A stretch of DNA of 43,958 nucleotides from Candidatus Saccharibacteria bacterium RIFCSPHIGHO2_12_FULL_44_22 (GTDB lineage: Bacteria; Patescibacteriota; Saccharimonadia; Saccharimonadales; Saccharimonadaceae). The DNA is taken from contig MGCS01000008.1 in assembly GCA_001790515.1 (NCBI GenBank), positions 1 to 43,958 of the forward strand. The letters are read 5' to 3'. Shown here in pieces: positions 7,640 through 15,657 of the stretch (position 1 is its first letter; every line of letters begins with the position of its first letter). The notes below the pieces were generated by a model. The model saw only the letters and a list, made by a program, of their open reading frames with translations, was not told the DNA's origin and made no database searches. The position numbers and the translations under genes were made by a program.

Positions 7640-7797
7640 AATATGATTATATCATAAATATAGATATATTACTAGTGCTATGTGTTCAAGATGTCATCGT
7701 ACGTATTCGGATTATCATGGTTTTAAGTTTATCCATTCCGCTTCTCTAAACCGCACACTTGAATGTCAGTAGTGCTGTTGCTGGTCGCAAATGACAT

Positions 7798-10335
7798 CTA
7801 CACTTTACGAGCTTCGCGTCCTTTACTGAGTACTCTTCTGCCGAATAATTTATGCGCTTCAACCAGGATGATCGGTACAAGGAATGCGATTACGCCTGTT
7901 ATGACTAGGTCGCCGATCGCAACAGGACTAAGGTGGAGCCACTGGCCTAATGGACCGAAGATGGCGAGCATTTGGGCGGTTATAGCAATGGTCATGCCGA
8001 TAGCAAATGGCGTACTCCAGACTCTTAGTCGTTTAAAGATTGATTCGTATTCGCTGCGAGCATTCATGGCGTTTGACCACTGCATAACGACGAGTGCGTT
8101 AAATGCGATAGTGTTCGCATAGTTGTGATCGTATTGTCCGCTGTAGATGGCATAGATGACGAGCATCATTGCTGCCATACTGAATGCGACCATGATCATG
8201 CGAGTAATAATAAACCGGCTGATGATTGGTGAATTTGGGCGCTTTGGTGGATGTTTCATGACGTTACTTTCACCCTTTTCTAGCCCAAGCGGGATAACGA
8301 GCGCGCTGTCGGTGACAAGGTTTACCCAAAGGATCTGTACAGGGACGAGTGGTACTGGCATGCCAACGACGAGTGCTCCCATCATGGTTAGTGCTTCACC
8401 TGCATTTGTCGAGAGCAAGTAATAGAGCATTCGTCGAATATTAGAGACAATAATGCGACCCTCACGCATAGCTTCGATGATAGATCGGAAGTTGTCGTCA
8501 AGTAGTATGATATCGCCAGCGTCTTTGGCTATTTGCGATCCACTTCCCATTGCGACACCGACGTGGGCGTTACTGAGCGCTGGTACATCGTTCACTCCGT
8601 CACCGGTCATTGCGGTGATATTGTGACGTTTCAATAGCTCTAGGATGCGATATTTGTGCTCTGGGATGACGCGAGAGAACACACGGACGTCTCGTATAGC
8701 GGTATCTAGTTCATCGTCAGACATAATGTTCATATGGCGGCTATCGAAGACTTGTTCGCGGCTAGACACCATGCCTAGCTGTTTTGCTATATGGTAGGCA
8801 GTTTCTAAGTGGTCACCAGTGATCATACGGACGGTAACTCCGGCGTTCAGCGCGTCGGCAATGGCTTTTTTCGCTTCGGGTCGTAACACGTCTGCAACGG
8901 CAATAAACCCTACAAAGTCAAATTGCGTTTTCTTTGGTAGTTCAACAAACGATTCGATTGGCTTGCCGATGACTGCGGTGGCAAGTGCAATCACACGGTA
9001 ACCCTGGCCTGTCAGTTTATGGAGCGCCAAGGTCGCTGTTTCGTGCTCGCTTGCGGTCAAATGACTATGTTGCAGTACATGTTCTGGAGCACCTTTGATG
9101 TCAAGCGTGTAATTGACGCCATGATGCCAAACATTGCCGCTCATTGCTCGTTCTTGATCAAATGGCAGCGTGTGAACGGGCTTTGCAATCACGGGTTTTA
9201 GATGTTCAGCCGTGACATAATTGATCATTGCAACATCCAACGGATCATGGGCATTTGTCAGTTCTCCGTTGATGGTACGTTCGACGATCTCTGGCAAGTG
9301 ATGATGCGATCCTTCGGGTTGCCAGATTTCCTGAACGGTCAATTTGTTCTTTGTCAGTGTACCTGTTTTGTCGGTGGCAATTGTCGTGATAGCGCCGACT
9401 GTTTCAATAGCACGCATGTTGCTGATCAGCGCTTTGCGTGCAGCCATACGACGCATACCAAGCACCAGGATGACCGATATTGCAACAGGCAAACTTTCTG
9501 GGACGGCACTGACTGATAGCGCTAGGACGAATTTGACCGCTTCGGTAATTTCCATACCACGAAGTAGCGACAACCCAAAGGCAACAAGCGCCATCGCACC
9601 AACGGCTCCAATGATCTGTGTGATCAGTTTATCGATCTTTTTTTGGACAGGGCTTTCTGTGTTACGGTTTTGTGTCAGGGCAGCTAATTGTCCAAATTCT
9701 GAATCATTACCTGTTTTGACGACGACTGCAATGGCCGTTCCGGCAACGATGAATGAGCCCTGAAACAACATGTTACTTTGTTCGTAGATTTCTTTTTCAC
9801 CGTGAAGCGCTTCAACTTGTTTGCTGATTGGTAGTGATTCGCCTGTTAGGAGTGCTTCGTCTGTGCGAACGCTGTTAGAATCGATCAGGCGCGCGTCGGC
9901 TGGAACTTTTTCGCCTTCGGAAAGTACTATGATATCGCCAATCACCAAATCAACGCTATCGACATGTTCAGACTTTCCGTTGCGGTAGACATTCACGGCT
10001 TGTGCGGTATGTTTTTGGAGCGAACGCAAGATTCGTTCTGTTGAAAAACGCTGAACATAATAAATGCCCGCGCTAATGCCCATGATAGTCAAGATAATGA
10101 TGGCATCGACCGTATCGTGATGGTAAAAGCTAATGACGACTGCAAGGAATAGTACAAACATAAAGATGTTTGCAAATGGTTCGATCAGTTTTTTCCAGAA
10201 CGAATCTTGGCGAACCTTGATACTGTTAGGGCCATGCAGGCGCAAGCGTTCTTCTGCGTCAATCGAAGAAAGTCCGTGCTCGCTGGTTTCTAATTCTTTT
10301 AAAACGGCGTGGGCGGATTTGTTAAAATAAAGCAT
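7798..10335 (-). CDS. P2-type cation-transporting ATPase (calcium-pump-like)
   Basis: 845 residues, full length for the family. N-terminal cation-ATPase domain, actuator motif TGES (near residue 165), phosphorylation site DKTGTLTKN (near 320), nucleotide-binding region, hinge TGDGVNDVPAL, and about ten membrane helices. Ion-site helices resemble SERCA/PMR1 pumps: NAGEA in M5, NLVTDSALVIPLG in M6, but PESLP replaces the common PEGLP in M4. It likely exports Ca2+ or a related cation; exact ion uncertain. Extended -10 TGA-TATAAT (10343-10348) ends 7 nt before the ATG, so the mRNA should be leaderless. Monocistronic. Confidence 0.9.
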   Translation of the reverse strand: MLYFNKSAHAVLKELETSEHGLSSIDAEERLRLHGPNSIKVRQDSFWKKLIEPFANIFMFVLFLAVVISFYHHDTVDAIIILTIMGISAGIYYVQRFSTERILRSLQKHTAQAVNVYRNGKSEHVDSVDLVIGDIIVLSEGEKVPADARLIDSNSVRTDEALLTGESLPISKQVEALHGEKEIYEQSNMLFQGSFIVAGTAIAVVVKTGNDSEFGQLAALTQNRNTESPVQKKIDKLITQIIGAVGAMALVAFGLSLLRGMEITEAVKFVLALSVSAVPESLPVAISVILVLGMRRMAARKALISNMRAIETVGAITTIATDKTGTLTKNKLTVQEIWQPEGSHHHLPEIVERTINGELTNAHDPLDVAMINYVTAEHLKPVIAKPVHTLPFDQERAMSGNVWHHGVNYTLDIKGAPEHVLQHSHLTASEHETATLALHKLTGQGYRVIALATAVIGKPIESFVELPKKTQFDFVGFIAVADVLRPEAKKAIADALNAGVTVRMITGDHLETAYHIAKQLGMVSSREQVFDSRHMNIMSDDELDTAIRDVRVFSRVIPEHKYRILELLKRHNITAMTGDGVNDVPALSNAHVGVAMGSGSQIAKDAGDIILLDDNFRSIIEAMREGRIIVSNIRRMLYYLLSTNAGEALTMMGALVVGMPVPLVPVQILWVNLVTDSALVIPLGLEKGESNVMKHPPKRPNSPIISRFIITRMIMVAFSMAAMMLVIYAIYSGQYDHNYANTIAFNALVVMQWSNAMNARSEYESIFKRLRVWSTPFAIGMTIAITAQMLAIFGPLGQWLHLSPVAIGDLVITGVIAFLVPIILVEAHKLFGRRVLSKGREARKV

Positions 10336-10352
10336 TAGGACTATTATATCAA

Positions 10353-10379
10353 AAATACTCCGTGGATGACGGAGTATTT
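10353..10379 (-). terminator. Terminator of the Gre-factor gene
   Basis: AAATACTCCGT (10353-10363) and ACGGAGTATTT (10369-10379) form an 11-bp stem with a 5-nt loop; on the minus strand a TTTTT run follows. It lies directly upstream of the ATPase promoter. Confidence 0.85.
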
Positions 10380-10397
10380 AGATGTAAAATGTATTGG

Positions 10398-10865
10398 TTA
10401 CGAAATTCTGACAAGCTGGAACTGGTTCATTTTTAGTCCCGCGCCCCATTTGACCGTGTCGGCGATTGTCTTGCCAATCAGATTCTGGCCAAGTGGACTT
10501 TTAAAGCTAATGCGACCATCGCTTGGGTTTGCCTCGATGCTGTCGACGATCGTATATACGACTTTGCGGCCACTTGCGTCGACTAATTCGACCATAGATC
10601 CAATCGCTACCTTGAGCGCATCGCGTTTGCGTGGAAATAGTTTCGCGGATGCTAGATATGCTTGCTTGTCGGCTAGTTCGCTTTCGATTGATTCGAGAAC
10701 GGCTAGTTTTTCGACACGAGCGAGTCGTTCGTCGTGTCCATCAGTTTTGTCAAGATCGCGTAATTCAACAATAGTTTGGTGGCGATCACGTTCCAGGTTG
10801 GCGACAGATTTACGTAATTCTTTCATGCCTTTTTTGCTCAGATAAATAATTTCGGTGGTATTCAT
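10398..10865 (-). CDS. greA: GreA/GreB-family transcript cleavage factor
   Basis: 155 residues, the usual Gre length. An N-terminal coiled coil (residues 10-75) is followed by the FKBP-like C-terminal domain with the family signature SPLGQNLIGKTIAD. Gre factors insert the coiled-coil tip into the RNA polymerase secondary channel to rescue backtracked complexes. The tip here reads DKTDGHDERLA rather than the usual GDLSENAEY, so the catalytic acidic pair may be Asp/Asp. It has a leader of about 100 nt and a GGAGG site upstream, unlike most neighbours. Terminator at 10353-10379. Confidence 0.87.
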   Translation of the reverse strand: MNTTEIIYLSKKGMKELRKSVANLERDRHQTIVELRDLDKTDGHDERLARVEKLAVLESIESELADKQAYLASAKLFPRKRDALKVAIGSMVELVDASGRKVVYTIVDSIEANPSDGRISFKSPLGQNLIGKTIADTVKWGAGLKMNQFQLVRIS

Positions 10866-11125
10866 TGTAGATGTCCTCCAGTGTTAATTTCGTTGTTAGT
10901 TGGTAGCCTGTTTCGAAGCTTTTTGTCTCTCACACTGCTTCTGGTTTGCTACTGTCACTAGTATGCAATATCTATCTGAGAAAACTATGAAATATCTTAC
11001 ATAAGTTAAAAATACAATAAAGTCTTTATGGTCATATAACAGGGATACTATTGCTTTATGCTTATAATTATGATATAAGTTTAGTGAGCTTTTGGCTCCG
11101 TTTGGTCAAGGTGACTGGACGATAA

Positions 11126-11437
11126 TGACAAGAGGTGGCGCTATGGAAGTGTTCTGGTTGTTTTGTGAACCGATGTTTGTTGCGTTTACAGGAATGACTC
11201 CTGCACGTAAGGAGCAACTATCAATACACCGTCCTGTCGATCATAGTGACATGACCGTGTTGCGACCGCGCGAAGATCGAGGCGCTGACGTGGCGCCGGC
11301 AACTGCAGCTCAAGCTGAAGGATTTCCGGCACGACTGAGCTGTCTCGATGCACAGTTGCCGGAGAAAATCTCCAAAGAGTTTCATGAGAAATTCGGTGAT
11401 TTTTAGTTAGTCGGGCTGCCAAGATCACCTCTTGTCA
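11126..11437. repeat. 12-bp perfect inverted repeat enclosing an orphan gene
   Basis: TGACAAGAGGTG (11126-11137) and CACCTCTTGTCA (11426-11437) are exact inverse complements. The left arm holds the Shine-Dalgarno of the enclosed gene and the right arm lies 19 nt after its stop. No target-site duplication is visible at the outer edges. Confidence 0.8.
11143..11406 (+). CDS. Hypothetical small orphan protein
   Basis: 87 residues from ATG 11143, chosen for the AGAGGTGG site 5 nt upstream; the in-frame ATG at 11092 has none. An aromatic, hydrophobic N-terminus (MEVFWLFCEPMFVAFTG) could be a short membrane or signal-like segment. The rest is hydrophilic with Arg/Asp (RPREDRGAD), an Ala-rich stretch and a charged C-terminal helix (ISKEFHEKFGDF). 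No family recognised. TATAAT near 11065 and GATAAT at 11121 are candidate -10 boxes. The mRNA can fold so that its ribosome site pairs with its own 3' region, which suggests structural control. Confidence 0.5.
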   Translation: MEVFWLFCEPMFVAFTGMTPARKEQLSIHRPVDHSDMTVLRPREDRGADVAPATAAQAEGFPARLSCLDAQLPEKISKEFHEKFGDF

Positions 11438-11439
11438 CG

Positions 11440-11477
11440 CCCTCATTGCTATTGTTTTTTAATGATGGTGATGAGGG
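11440..11477. other. Hairpin after the 11143-11406 gene
   Basis: CCCTCAT (11440-11446) pairs with ATGAGGG (11471-11477), with further partial pairing inside around a GTTTTTT loop. It is probably part of the 3' end processing or termination of the orphan gene. Confidence 0.45.
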
Positions 11478-11483
11478 TGCAGT

Positions 11484-11829
11484 GTATTTGTCATCCTGAA
11501 CTTGATTCAGGATCCAGTTATTGTTTATTTAATTAAAACTCTTCTCCTATTGTTCTTTTCTGCCAAAGAACCAAATCTAATCCTTACTTTTGCACCCAAA
11601 AGTAACAAAACGTCTTCTTTTCGTGTCGACGAAAAGAAGCAAAAGACTTTGTGACGGCTTCACTCCGCGGTAAAAGTAAACCGCCTACATTCTTGGGTAT
11701 CTGCGGAACTCGCGCTTCCAGCGCTCAAACAGTCCTCGATACGCCATGAATACAGCCGGTCTACTTTCCCGGTCGTTGCAGATGTCACGGTTAGTTGATG
11801 ACTTGTTTACGCAGTAGGACTGCGATGTA
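11484..11829. repeat. Hairpin-rich intergenic element, copy 1
   Basis: No gene. In order: CCTGAA/TTCAGG hairpin (11493-11512), GTTCTTT/AAAGAAC hairpin, TTACTTTTG/CAAAAGTAA hairpin, CTTCTTTTCGT/ACGAAAAGAAG hairpin, GTGACGGCTTC, a long imperfect fold-back (about 11672-11768, apex GCGCT-TCC-AGCGC), GATGTCAC, then TTACGCAGTAGGACT. The flanks match copy 2 at 38387-38698, but the fold-back sequence does not. Copy 1 has one extra hairpin. Confidence 0.75.
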
Positions 11830-11858
11830 TTGACAAAAAGTACTAAAAGTAGTATAAT
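11830..11858 (+). promoter_or_regulatory. Perfect consensus sigma70 promoter
   Basis: TTGACA (11830-11835), 17-nt spacer, TATAAT (11853-11858). It sits at the right edge of repeat copy 1 and drives the 11993 gene through a leader of ~125 nt that starts with a small AACTAT/ATAGTT hairpin. Confidence 0.88.
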
Positions 11859-11992
11859 GAAACTATAACTATAGTTTTTATGGTTAGTATTTTGATACTA
11901 TGTTCAAATTTGCACGAAGAGTAGATACTATTTGTATTGCTTTGGTGTGGGTTTGAACAGTCGGTTCATCCCCCTTTCTGAAAAGGAAAAAA

Positions 11993-12301
11993 ATGAACGA
12001 GATGATGATTCTCGAAAAACTTGACTACAATCGCAAGTACACTGAAGATCGTATTCGCTGCGCTTTAGGCACGGTTGCGTCCATTATTGGCGGCACGATT
12101 ATCGTTCTATCCTTCGGTGCCTTCGTGGCCATCACCGCGGGCTTTGTAATAGCGGTTTTTGGTATAGCACTTGTCGTGTCTTCGATTCGAAGCACGAATA
12201 AGTTGAAGATATGGGCTAAAGCACGTGGTGAATTTTGGACTCGTGAATACTTCCGGGAATTATCCGAGTCTGTACAGCGAGATCAAAAATCGGCAAATTG
12301 A
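11993..12301 (+). CDS. Small two-helix membrane protein
   Basis: 102 residues, no family recognised. A charged N-terminus with KLDYNRKYTEDRIR (residues 9-22) is followed by two membrane segments (GTVASIIGGTIIVLSFGAFV and ITAGFVIAVFGIALVVSSI) and a charged cytoplasmic C-terminus (RGEFWTREYFRELSES). AAAAGGA lies 7 nt before the ATG. It has the strongest promoter in the window and a long leader, so high or tightly regulated expression is likely. A GC-rich structured region and a terminator follow. Confidence 0.68.
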   Translation: MNEMMILEKLDYNRKYTEDRIRCALGTVASIIGGTIIVLSFGAFVAITAGFVIAVFGIALVVSSIRSTNKLKIWAKARGEFWTREYFRELSESVQRDQKSAN

Positions 12302-12390
12302 CAGTTTCTGCCGTTAGGAGGATATCCTCCAGTACTGTCCCCGCGGAGCGGGTTGAGCGCTGCGTCCATCTGGATGCGCCTCCCCGCCCC
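12301..12390 (+). ncRNA. GC-rich structured 3' region, possible RNA element
   Basis: GGAGG-ATAT-CCTCC (12317-12330) is followed by a compound stem: GCGGG (12348-12352) with CCCGC (12383-12387), GAG with CTC inside, and GCGTCCA-TC-TGGATGC at the tip. GC content is far above the surroundings. It could be a processed 3' RNA or part of a terminator of the 11993 gene. Confidence 0.45.
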
Positions 12391-12436
12391 GTGCGCGAAA
12401 CATTTTATTGTTGAGCCTTCCAGCTCCAAAAAATGC

Positions 12437-12460
12437 AAAGACCCCAAATGGGGTCTTTTT
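12437..12460. terminator. Bidirectional terminator
   Basis: AAAGACCCC-AAAT-GGGGTCTTTTT: a 9-bp stem with a U-run on the plus strand and A-run mirror on the minus strand. It serves the 11993 gene and the ABC operon ending at 12481. Confidence 0.9.
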
Positions 12461-12480
12461 CTTGCATATATATTTTTTGG

Positions 12481-13158
12481 CTATTTGTGTTTGATCAGCT
12501 TGCCATCTTGCAAACGGAAGGTGCGATCCGTTTTGCCAGCGATATCAAGGTCGTGTGTGACGGCGATGATTGTTGTGTTTTCGCTACGAGACAAATTATG
12601 AAGCAGGTCAAATATCTTTTTTCCTGTTTCAGTGTCGAGGTTTCCTGTTGGTTCGTCCGCCAGGATGACTGCAGGGTGGTTAGCGAGTGCTCGAGCGATG
12701 CTAACGCGTTGCTGCTGTCCCCCACTCAGACGCGACGGTTTGCGTTTTTGCTGATCGGCATCGATTCCGACTTCTTCTAACAGCTCCACTGCCCTGTCTT
12801 TGCGTTCGCGGGATGGGACGCCACCGAATTCTAGCGCCAAAATGACATTGTCGAGCGCACTAAGGTTTGGTATCAGGTTGTAATGCTGAAACACAAGTCC
12901 AATCTTTTTCGAACGATACGCTGTTTGTTTGCTCGACGACAACTTGGTAATATCTTCGTTATCGACAAGTATTTCACCGCTTGTTGGGATATCGAGTGCG
13001 CCGAGTAGGCTGAGGAGCGTACTTTTGCCACTACCGGATTTACCGATGATGCTGGCGAATTCTCCGGTGTCGACATGGAAGTCGACGCTGTTGAGGGCAG
13101 TGACGGTACCGCCGCTGGTGCTAAATGACTTCGTAAGTTTTTTGACTGTTAATGACAT
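12481..13158 (-). CDS. ABC exporter ATP-binding subunit, MacB/LolD type
   Basis: 225 residues from ATG 13158 (AAAGGAT site upstream; the frame extends further but overlaps the permease). Walker [14 protein letters not shown]-loop [13 protein letters not shown], signature [15 protein letters not shown], Walker [13 protein letters not shown] and a switch His (AVTHD) are all intact. This type powers MacB/FtsX-like permeases that move peptides, lipoproteins or drugs by mechanotransmission. It lies 11 nt after the permease gene and is expressed with it, next to a two-component system as in peptide-resistance modules. Confidence 0.92.
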   Translation of the reverse strand: MSLTVKKLTKSFSTSGGTVTALNSVDFHVDTGEFASIIGKSGSGKSTLLSLLGALDIPTSGEILVDNEDITKLSSSKQTAYRSKKIGLVFQHYNLIPNLSALDNVILALEFGGVPSRERKDRAVELLEEVGIDADQQKRKPSRLSGGQQQRVSIARALANHPAVILADEPTGNLDTETGKKIFDLLHNLSRSENTTIIAVTHDLDIAGKTDRTFRLQDGKLIKHK

Positions 13159-13169
13159 AAAGATCCTTT

Positions 13170-14561
13170 CTATTCTGACCTTAGTACTTCTGCTGGACGA
13201 ACACGAGCTATCAGCCATGCCGGAATTGCGCTACCGATGATTGCAATCAAGAATGTAATACCGATTGCGCCCGCAAATACTGCTGGTGAAAGTGTCGCAG
13301 TGATTTGGTCTAAGTTGGATTGTGCTTCCTGAGCGATACCACGCGGACCACCAGCTCCCATAGCTCTCATGCCGCCAGGATTTCCACCGCCAGGCATCTG
13401 GTTTGTCGTCGAAGTTGTTGACGATGAGCTTGTGCTGACTAATGCGCTGGTCAATGGACCGCTTGCGAATATGCCGATTGCCATACCAAGAACCGCACCA
13501 ATAAAGGTTAAGGTAACTGATTCGACAATAAACTGCGTAATAACCTTGAAGTTGTTACCGCCGAGTGCTTTGATAACGCCGATTTCTCGTCTTCGTTCAC
13601 GCACGATCATGATCATCGCCATCAGTACGATGACTGCACCCGTGCCAGCCGCGCCCACAACACCGACAAGTGTCAGGCTTTCGATACTTTCAAGCGAAGT
13701 TAGGCTCTCTGCTGCGCGCTCGGATGCGCTTGTCACATCTGCTTTGTCGCCGAGCATTGACTCAAGCGCTGTTGCAGTTGCTTCGACATTCTCGCTAGAA
13801 TCGACAGACACGGTTGCGCTGATAACTTTACCAGCTTGATCAGTTAGATTTTGAACAGTCGCAAGAGGCATGACAACGCCATTGTCTGCAAAATTGTTTC
13901 CGGTTTCGTAGACACCTTTGACAGTGATTGTCTGGCCGTATGCCGTAAATGTACTCCCGACTGATAAATTGTTCTTTGTGGCGAGTGATGTACCGACGAG
14001 TGCGATGAGTTCGTCGCTGTTCCCGTCGATGGTTGCACCACTTTTGAGTGTCAGTTCGCCACCATCTGTCGCGACTGAGTTTGGATCTGATGTTCCTGTG
14101 ACGGTTGTACGAGCAGCCGGCGGTGTCCGTATGGCTGTTGCACCGTCCCCAGCTTCTCCTTCTGGCATAGGGAATGAAGGCATACCCGAACCTTCGAATC
14201 GCTGCTGACGTTCGCCAAAGCTACCTAGTTCTGTTGACGGGGTAAGATCGGTATCGTCTGTACCCATTTGATCCGTTAGTGTCGAAACAACACCCGTCAC
14301 ATGTTCAGTGTTTGTGATGGTTGTCACTTGGTCTGCCGTGAGCGGGTCACCTCCACCCATACCACCTTGTATACCGGCCGGTGAAATGTCGATCGTCGTT
14401 GCTGTCGTTGTTTTTACTTGATCGATCTGTGCCGTGACGCTTGATCGCGCTGACAGCATGACAAGAATGAGCGCCACACTGATTGACAGCATAATGACAA
14501 TTGCTCCACTCCTGATCGGACTACGCAGGGCATTTTTTGTACCCCGGGTTACTACGTTCAT
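13170..14561 (-). CDS. ABC exporter permease, MacB/FtsX type
   Basis: 463 residues. TM1 near residues 16-38, then an extracytoplasmic MacB-core domain (about 40-300), then TM2 (VGVVGAAGTGAVIVLMAMIM), TM3 (FIGAVLGMAIGIFASG) and TM4 (ITFLIAIIGSAIPAWLI) with the FtsX ending RPAEVLRSE. Two low-complexity insertions are unusual: Gly/Met/Pro stretches in the core (GGMGGGDP, PSFPMPEGEAGDG) and a Ser/Thr then Gly/Met-rich segment between TM3 and TM4. AAGGAG precedes the ATG. A TTGAAC/TACTAT promoter may lie at 14580-14605, inside the end of the kinase gene. Likely exports or expels peptide-like substrates. Confidence 0.88.
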   Translation of the reverse strand: MNVVTRGTKNALRSPIRSGAIVIMLSISVALILVMLSARSSVTAQIDQVKTTTATTIDISPAGIQGGMGGGDPLTADQVTTITNTEHVTGVVSTLTDQMGTDDTDLTPSTELGSFGERQQRFEGSGMPSFPMPEGEAGDGATAIRTPPAARTTVTGTSDPNSVATDGGELTLKSGATIDGNSDELIALVGTSLATKNNLSVGSTFTAYGQTITVKGVYETGNNFADNGVVMPLATVQNLTDQAGKVISATVSVDSSENVEATATALESMLGDKADVTSASERAAESLTSLESIESLTLVGVVGAAGTGAVIVLMAMIMIVRERRREIGVIKALGGNNFKVITQFIVESVTLTFIGAVLGMAIGIFASGPLTSALVSTSSSSTTSTTNQMPGGGNPGGMRAMGAGGPRGIAQEAQSNLDQITATLSPAVFAGAIGITFLIAIIGSAIPAWLIARVRPAEVLRSE

Positions 14562-14607
14562 ATATTCTCCTTATCGTTATTTGAATAGTACAAACGTAGT
14601 GTATGGT

Positions 14608-15642
14608 TCAATGTTGAGATTTGGCTTGAGTTTGCTTAAAAATAGGTAATAATACGGTGAATGTCGTTGCATGGTTGATCGCGCTCGTGGCGGATAGCTC
14701 GCCTTTGTGGATTTCTACGATTTTTTTGGCAAGCGCCAGACCGAGTCCATAGCCCGATTGCGAACTATTTGTACGCGATGCGTCTGCACGATAGAATCGA
14801 TCGAATATATATGGCAGGTCTTGTTCGCTGATACCGGTACCCGTGTTGGTGATTTCGATGCATGCTTTGCCGCTACGCTTTGATAGCCTAATAGTAACAA
14901 GTGAATCAGGTGGGCTGTATTTTAATGCGTTATCCACAAGTATCATAGCCAACTCTTCAATACTGGCAAGATTACCCATGGCGTTTGGTGTGTTTTTTGC
15001 CGTAGTTACAGATAGACGTTCTATCGACTGTGTTTGCCGCTTGGCTACTTGATTAATGATGTTTTCTAGATCAAGCTCTGTTATTTCAAGCTCGCTGTAT
15101 TCTGCTTTTGAGAGCTGTAGCAGCATATGTGACAATCGTGTCAGTTTTTCAACTTCCTCTAGATTACTTTCAAGAATTTCACGTAGCTCAACCTTTGACG
15201 CTGATGTATCTCGCAGGACAAGCTCCAGCTCTGTTTTCATAACAGCCAAAGGTGTTCGCAGTTCATGGCTAGCATCACTTGTGAATCGCGATTGTGCAAC
15301 ATGAACTTGCTCGATATCACGTAACGTTCGCCGAGCCAGGACGTAACTGGCCGTGCCTCCACCGATCAGAATGAGAAGATTGATATAGACAAGTGAAAAG
15401 AATAGATTGCTATGCGCGCGCGAGTTTTGATCGTCGCGTACTTGATTAAAGTCAGGAACAGGAGTTCCATCGGTGCGAAATGACGGAAAGTCACTACGTT
15501 CATATCGTGATTGAAATTGCTCAAGCCGTGCGTCGACTTCGCTGGCTGAAATACTGTATATCGCCACACTAAAAAGCAAGCTGATAGTCATCAAAATGAG
15601 AACATACCAGCCTGTTAATTTGAGCGTTGCAAATTGAAACAT
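14608..15642 (-). CDS. Membrane sensor histidine kinase
   Basis: 344 residues. TM1 at about 10-31, a short extracytoplasmic sensor of ~50 residues, and TM2 at about 80-102. HisKA domain with phospho-His 126 in SHELRTPLAVMKTE, N box LVDNALKYS, G1 TGTGISEQDL, F box FDRFYRAD, G2 GYGLGLALAKKI. It lacks a HAMP domain. It starts 15 nt after the response regulator and probably phosphorylates it. The small sensor and the adjacent MacB-like exporter suggest detection of membrane-active peptides, as in exporter-linked systems; this is inference. Confidence 0.92.
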   Translation of the reverse strand: MFQFATLKLTGWYVLILMTISLLFSVAIYSISASEVDARLEQFQSRYERSDFPSFRTDGTPVPDFNQVRDDQNSRAHSNLFFSLVYINLLILIGGGTASYVLARRTLRDIEQVHVAQSRFTSDASHELRTPLAVMKTELELVLRDTSASKVELREILESNLEEVEKLTRLSHMLLQLSKAEYSELEITELDLENIINQVAKRQTQSIERLSVTTAKNTPNAMGNLASIEELAMILVDNALKYSPPDSLVTIRLSKRSGKACIEITNTGTGISEQDLPYIFDRFYRADASRTNSSQSGYGLGLALAKKIVEIHKGELSATSAINHATTFTVLLPIFKQTQAKSQH

Positions 15643-15657
15643 TGCTTGATCAGATGC

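Noticed and set aside
8156-9763. Several plus-strand frames opposite the ATPase gene
   Set aside because: They are antisense shadows of a full-length conserved P-type ATPase with intact motifs and have no start signals.
11126-11437. Insertion sequence bounded by 12-bp termini
   Set aside because: The enclosed 87-residue frame does not resemble a transposase and no flanking duplication is seen, so I record the repeat but not a mobile element.
11484-11829. Retron-like msr/msd reading of the hairpin array
   Set aside because: No reverse transcriptase gene lies in the window.
12353-12780. Plus-strand frames across the terminator and ABC ATPase gene
   Set aside because: They cross a strong terminator and lie opposite a conserved coding frame.
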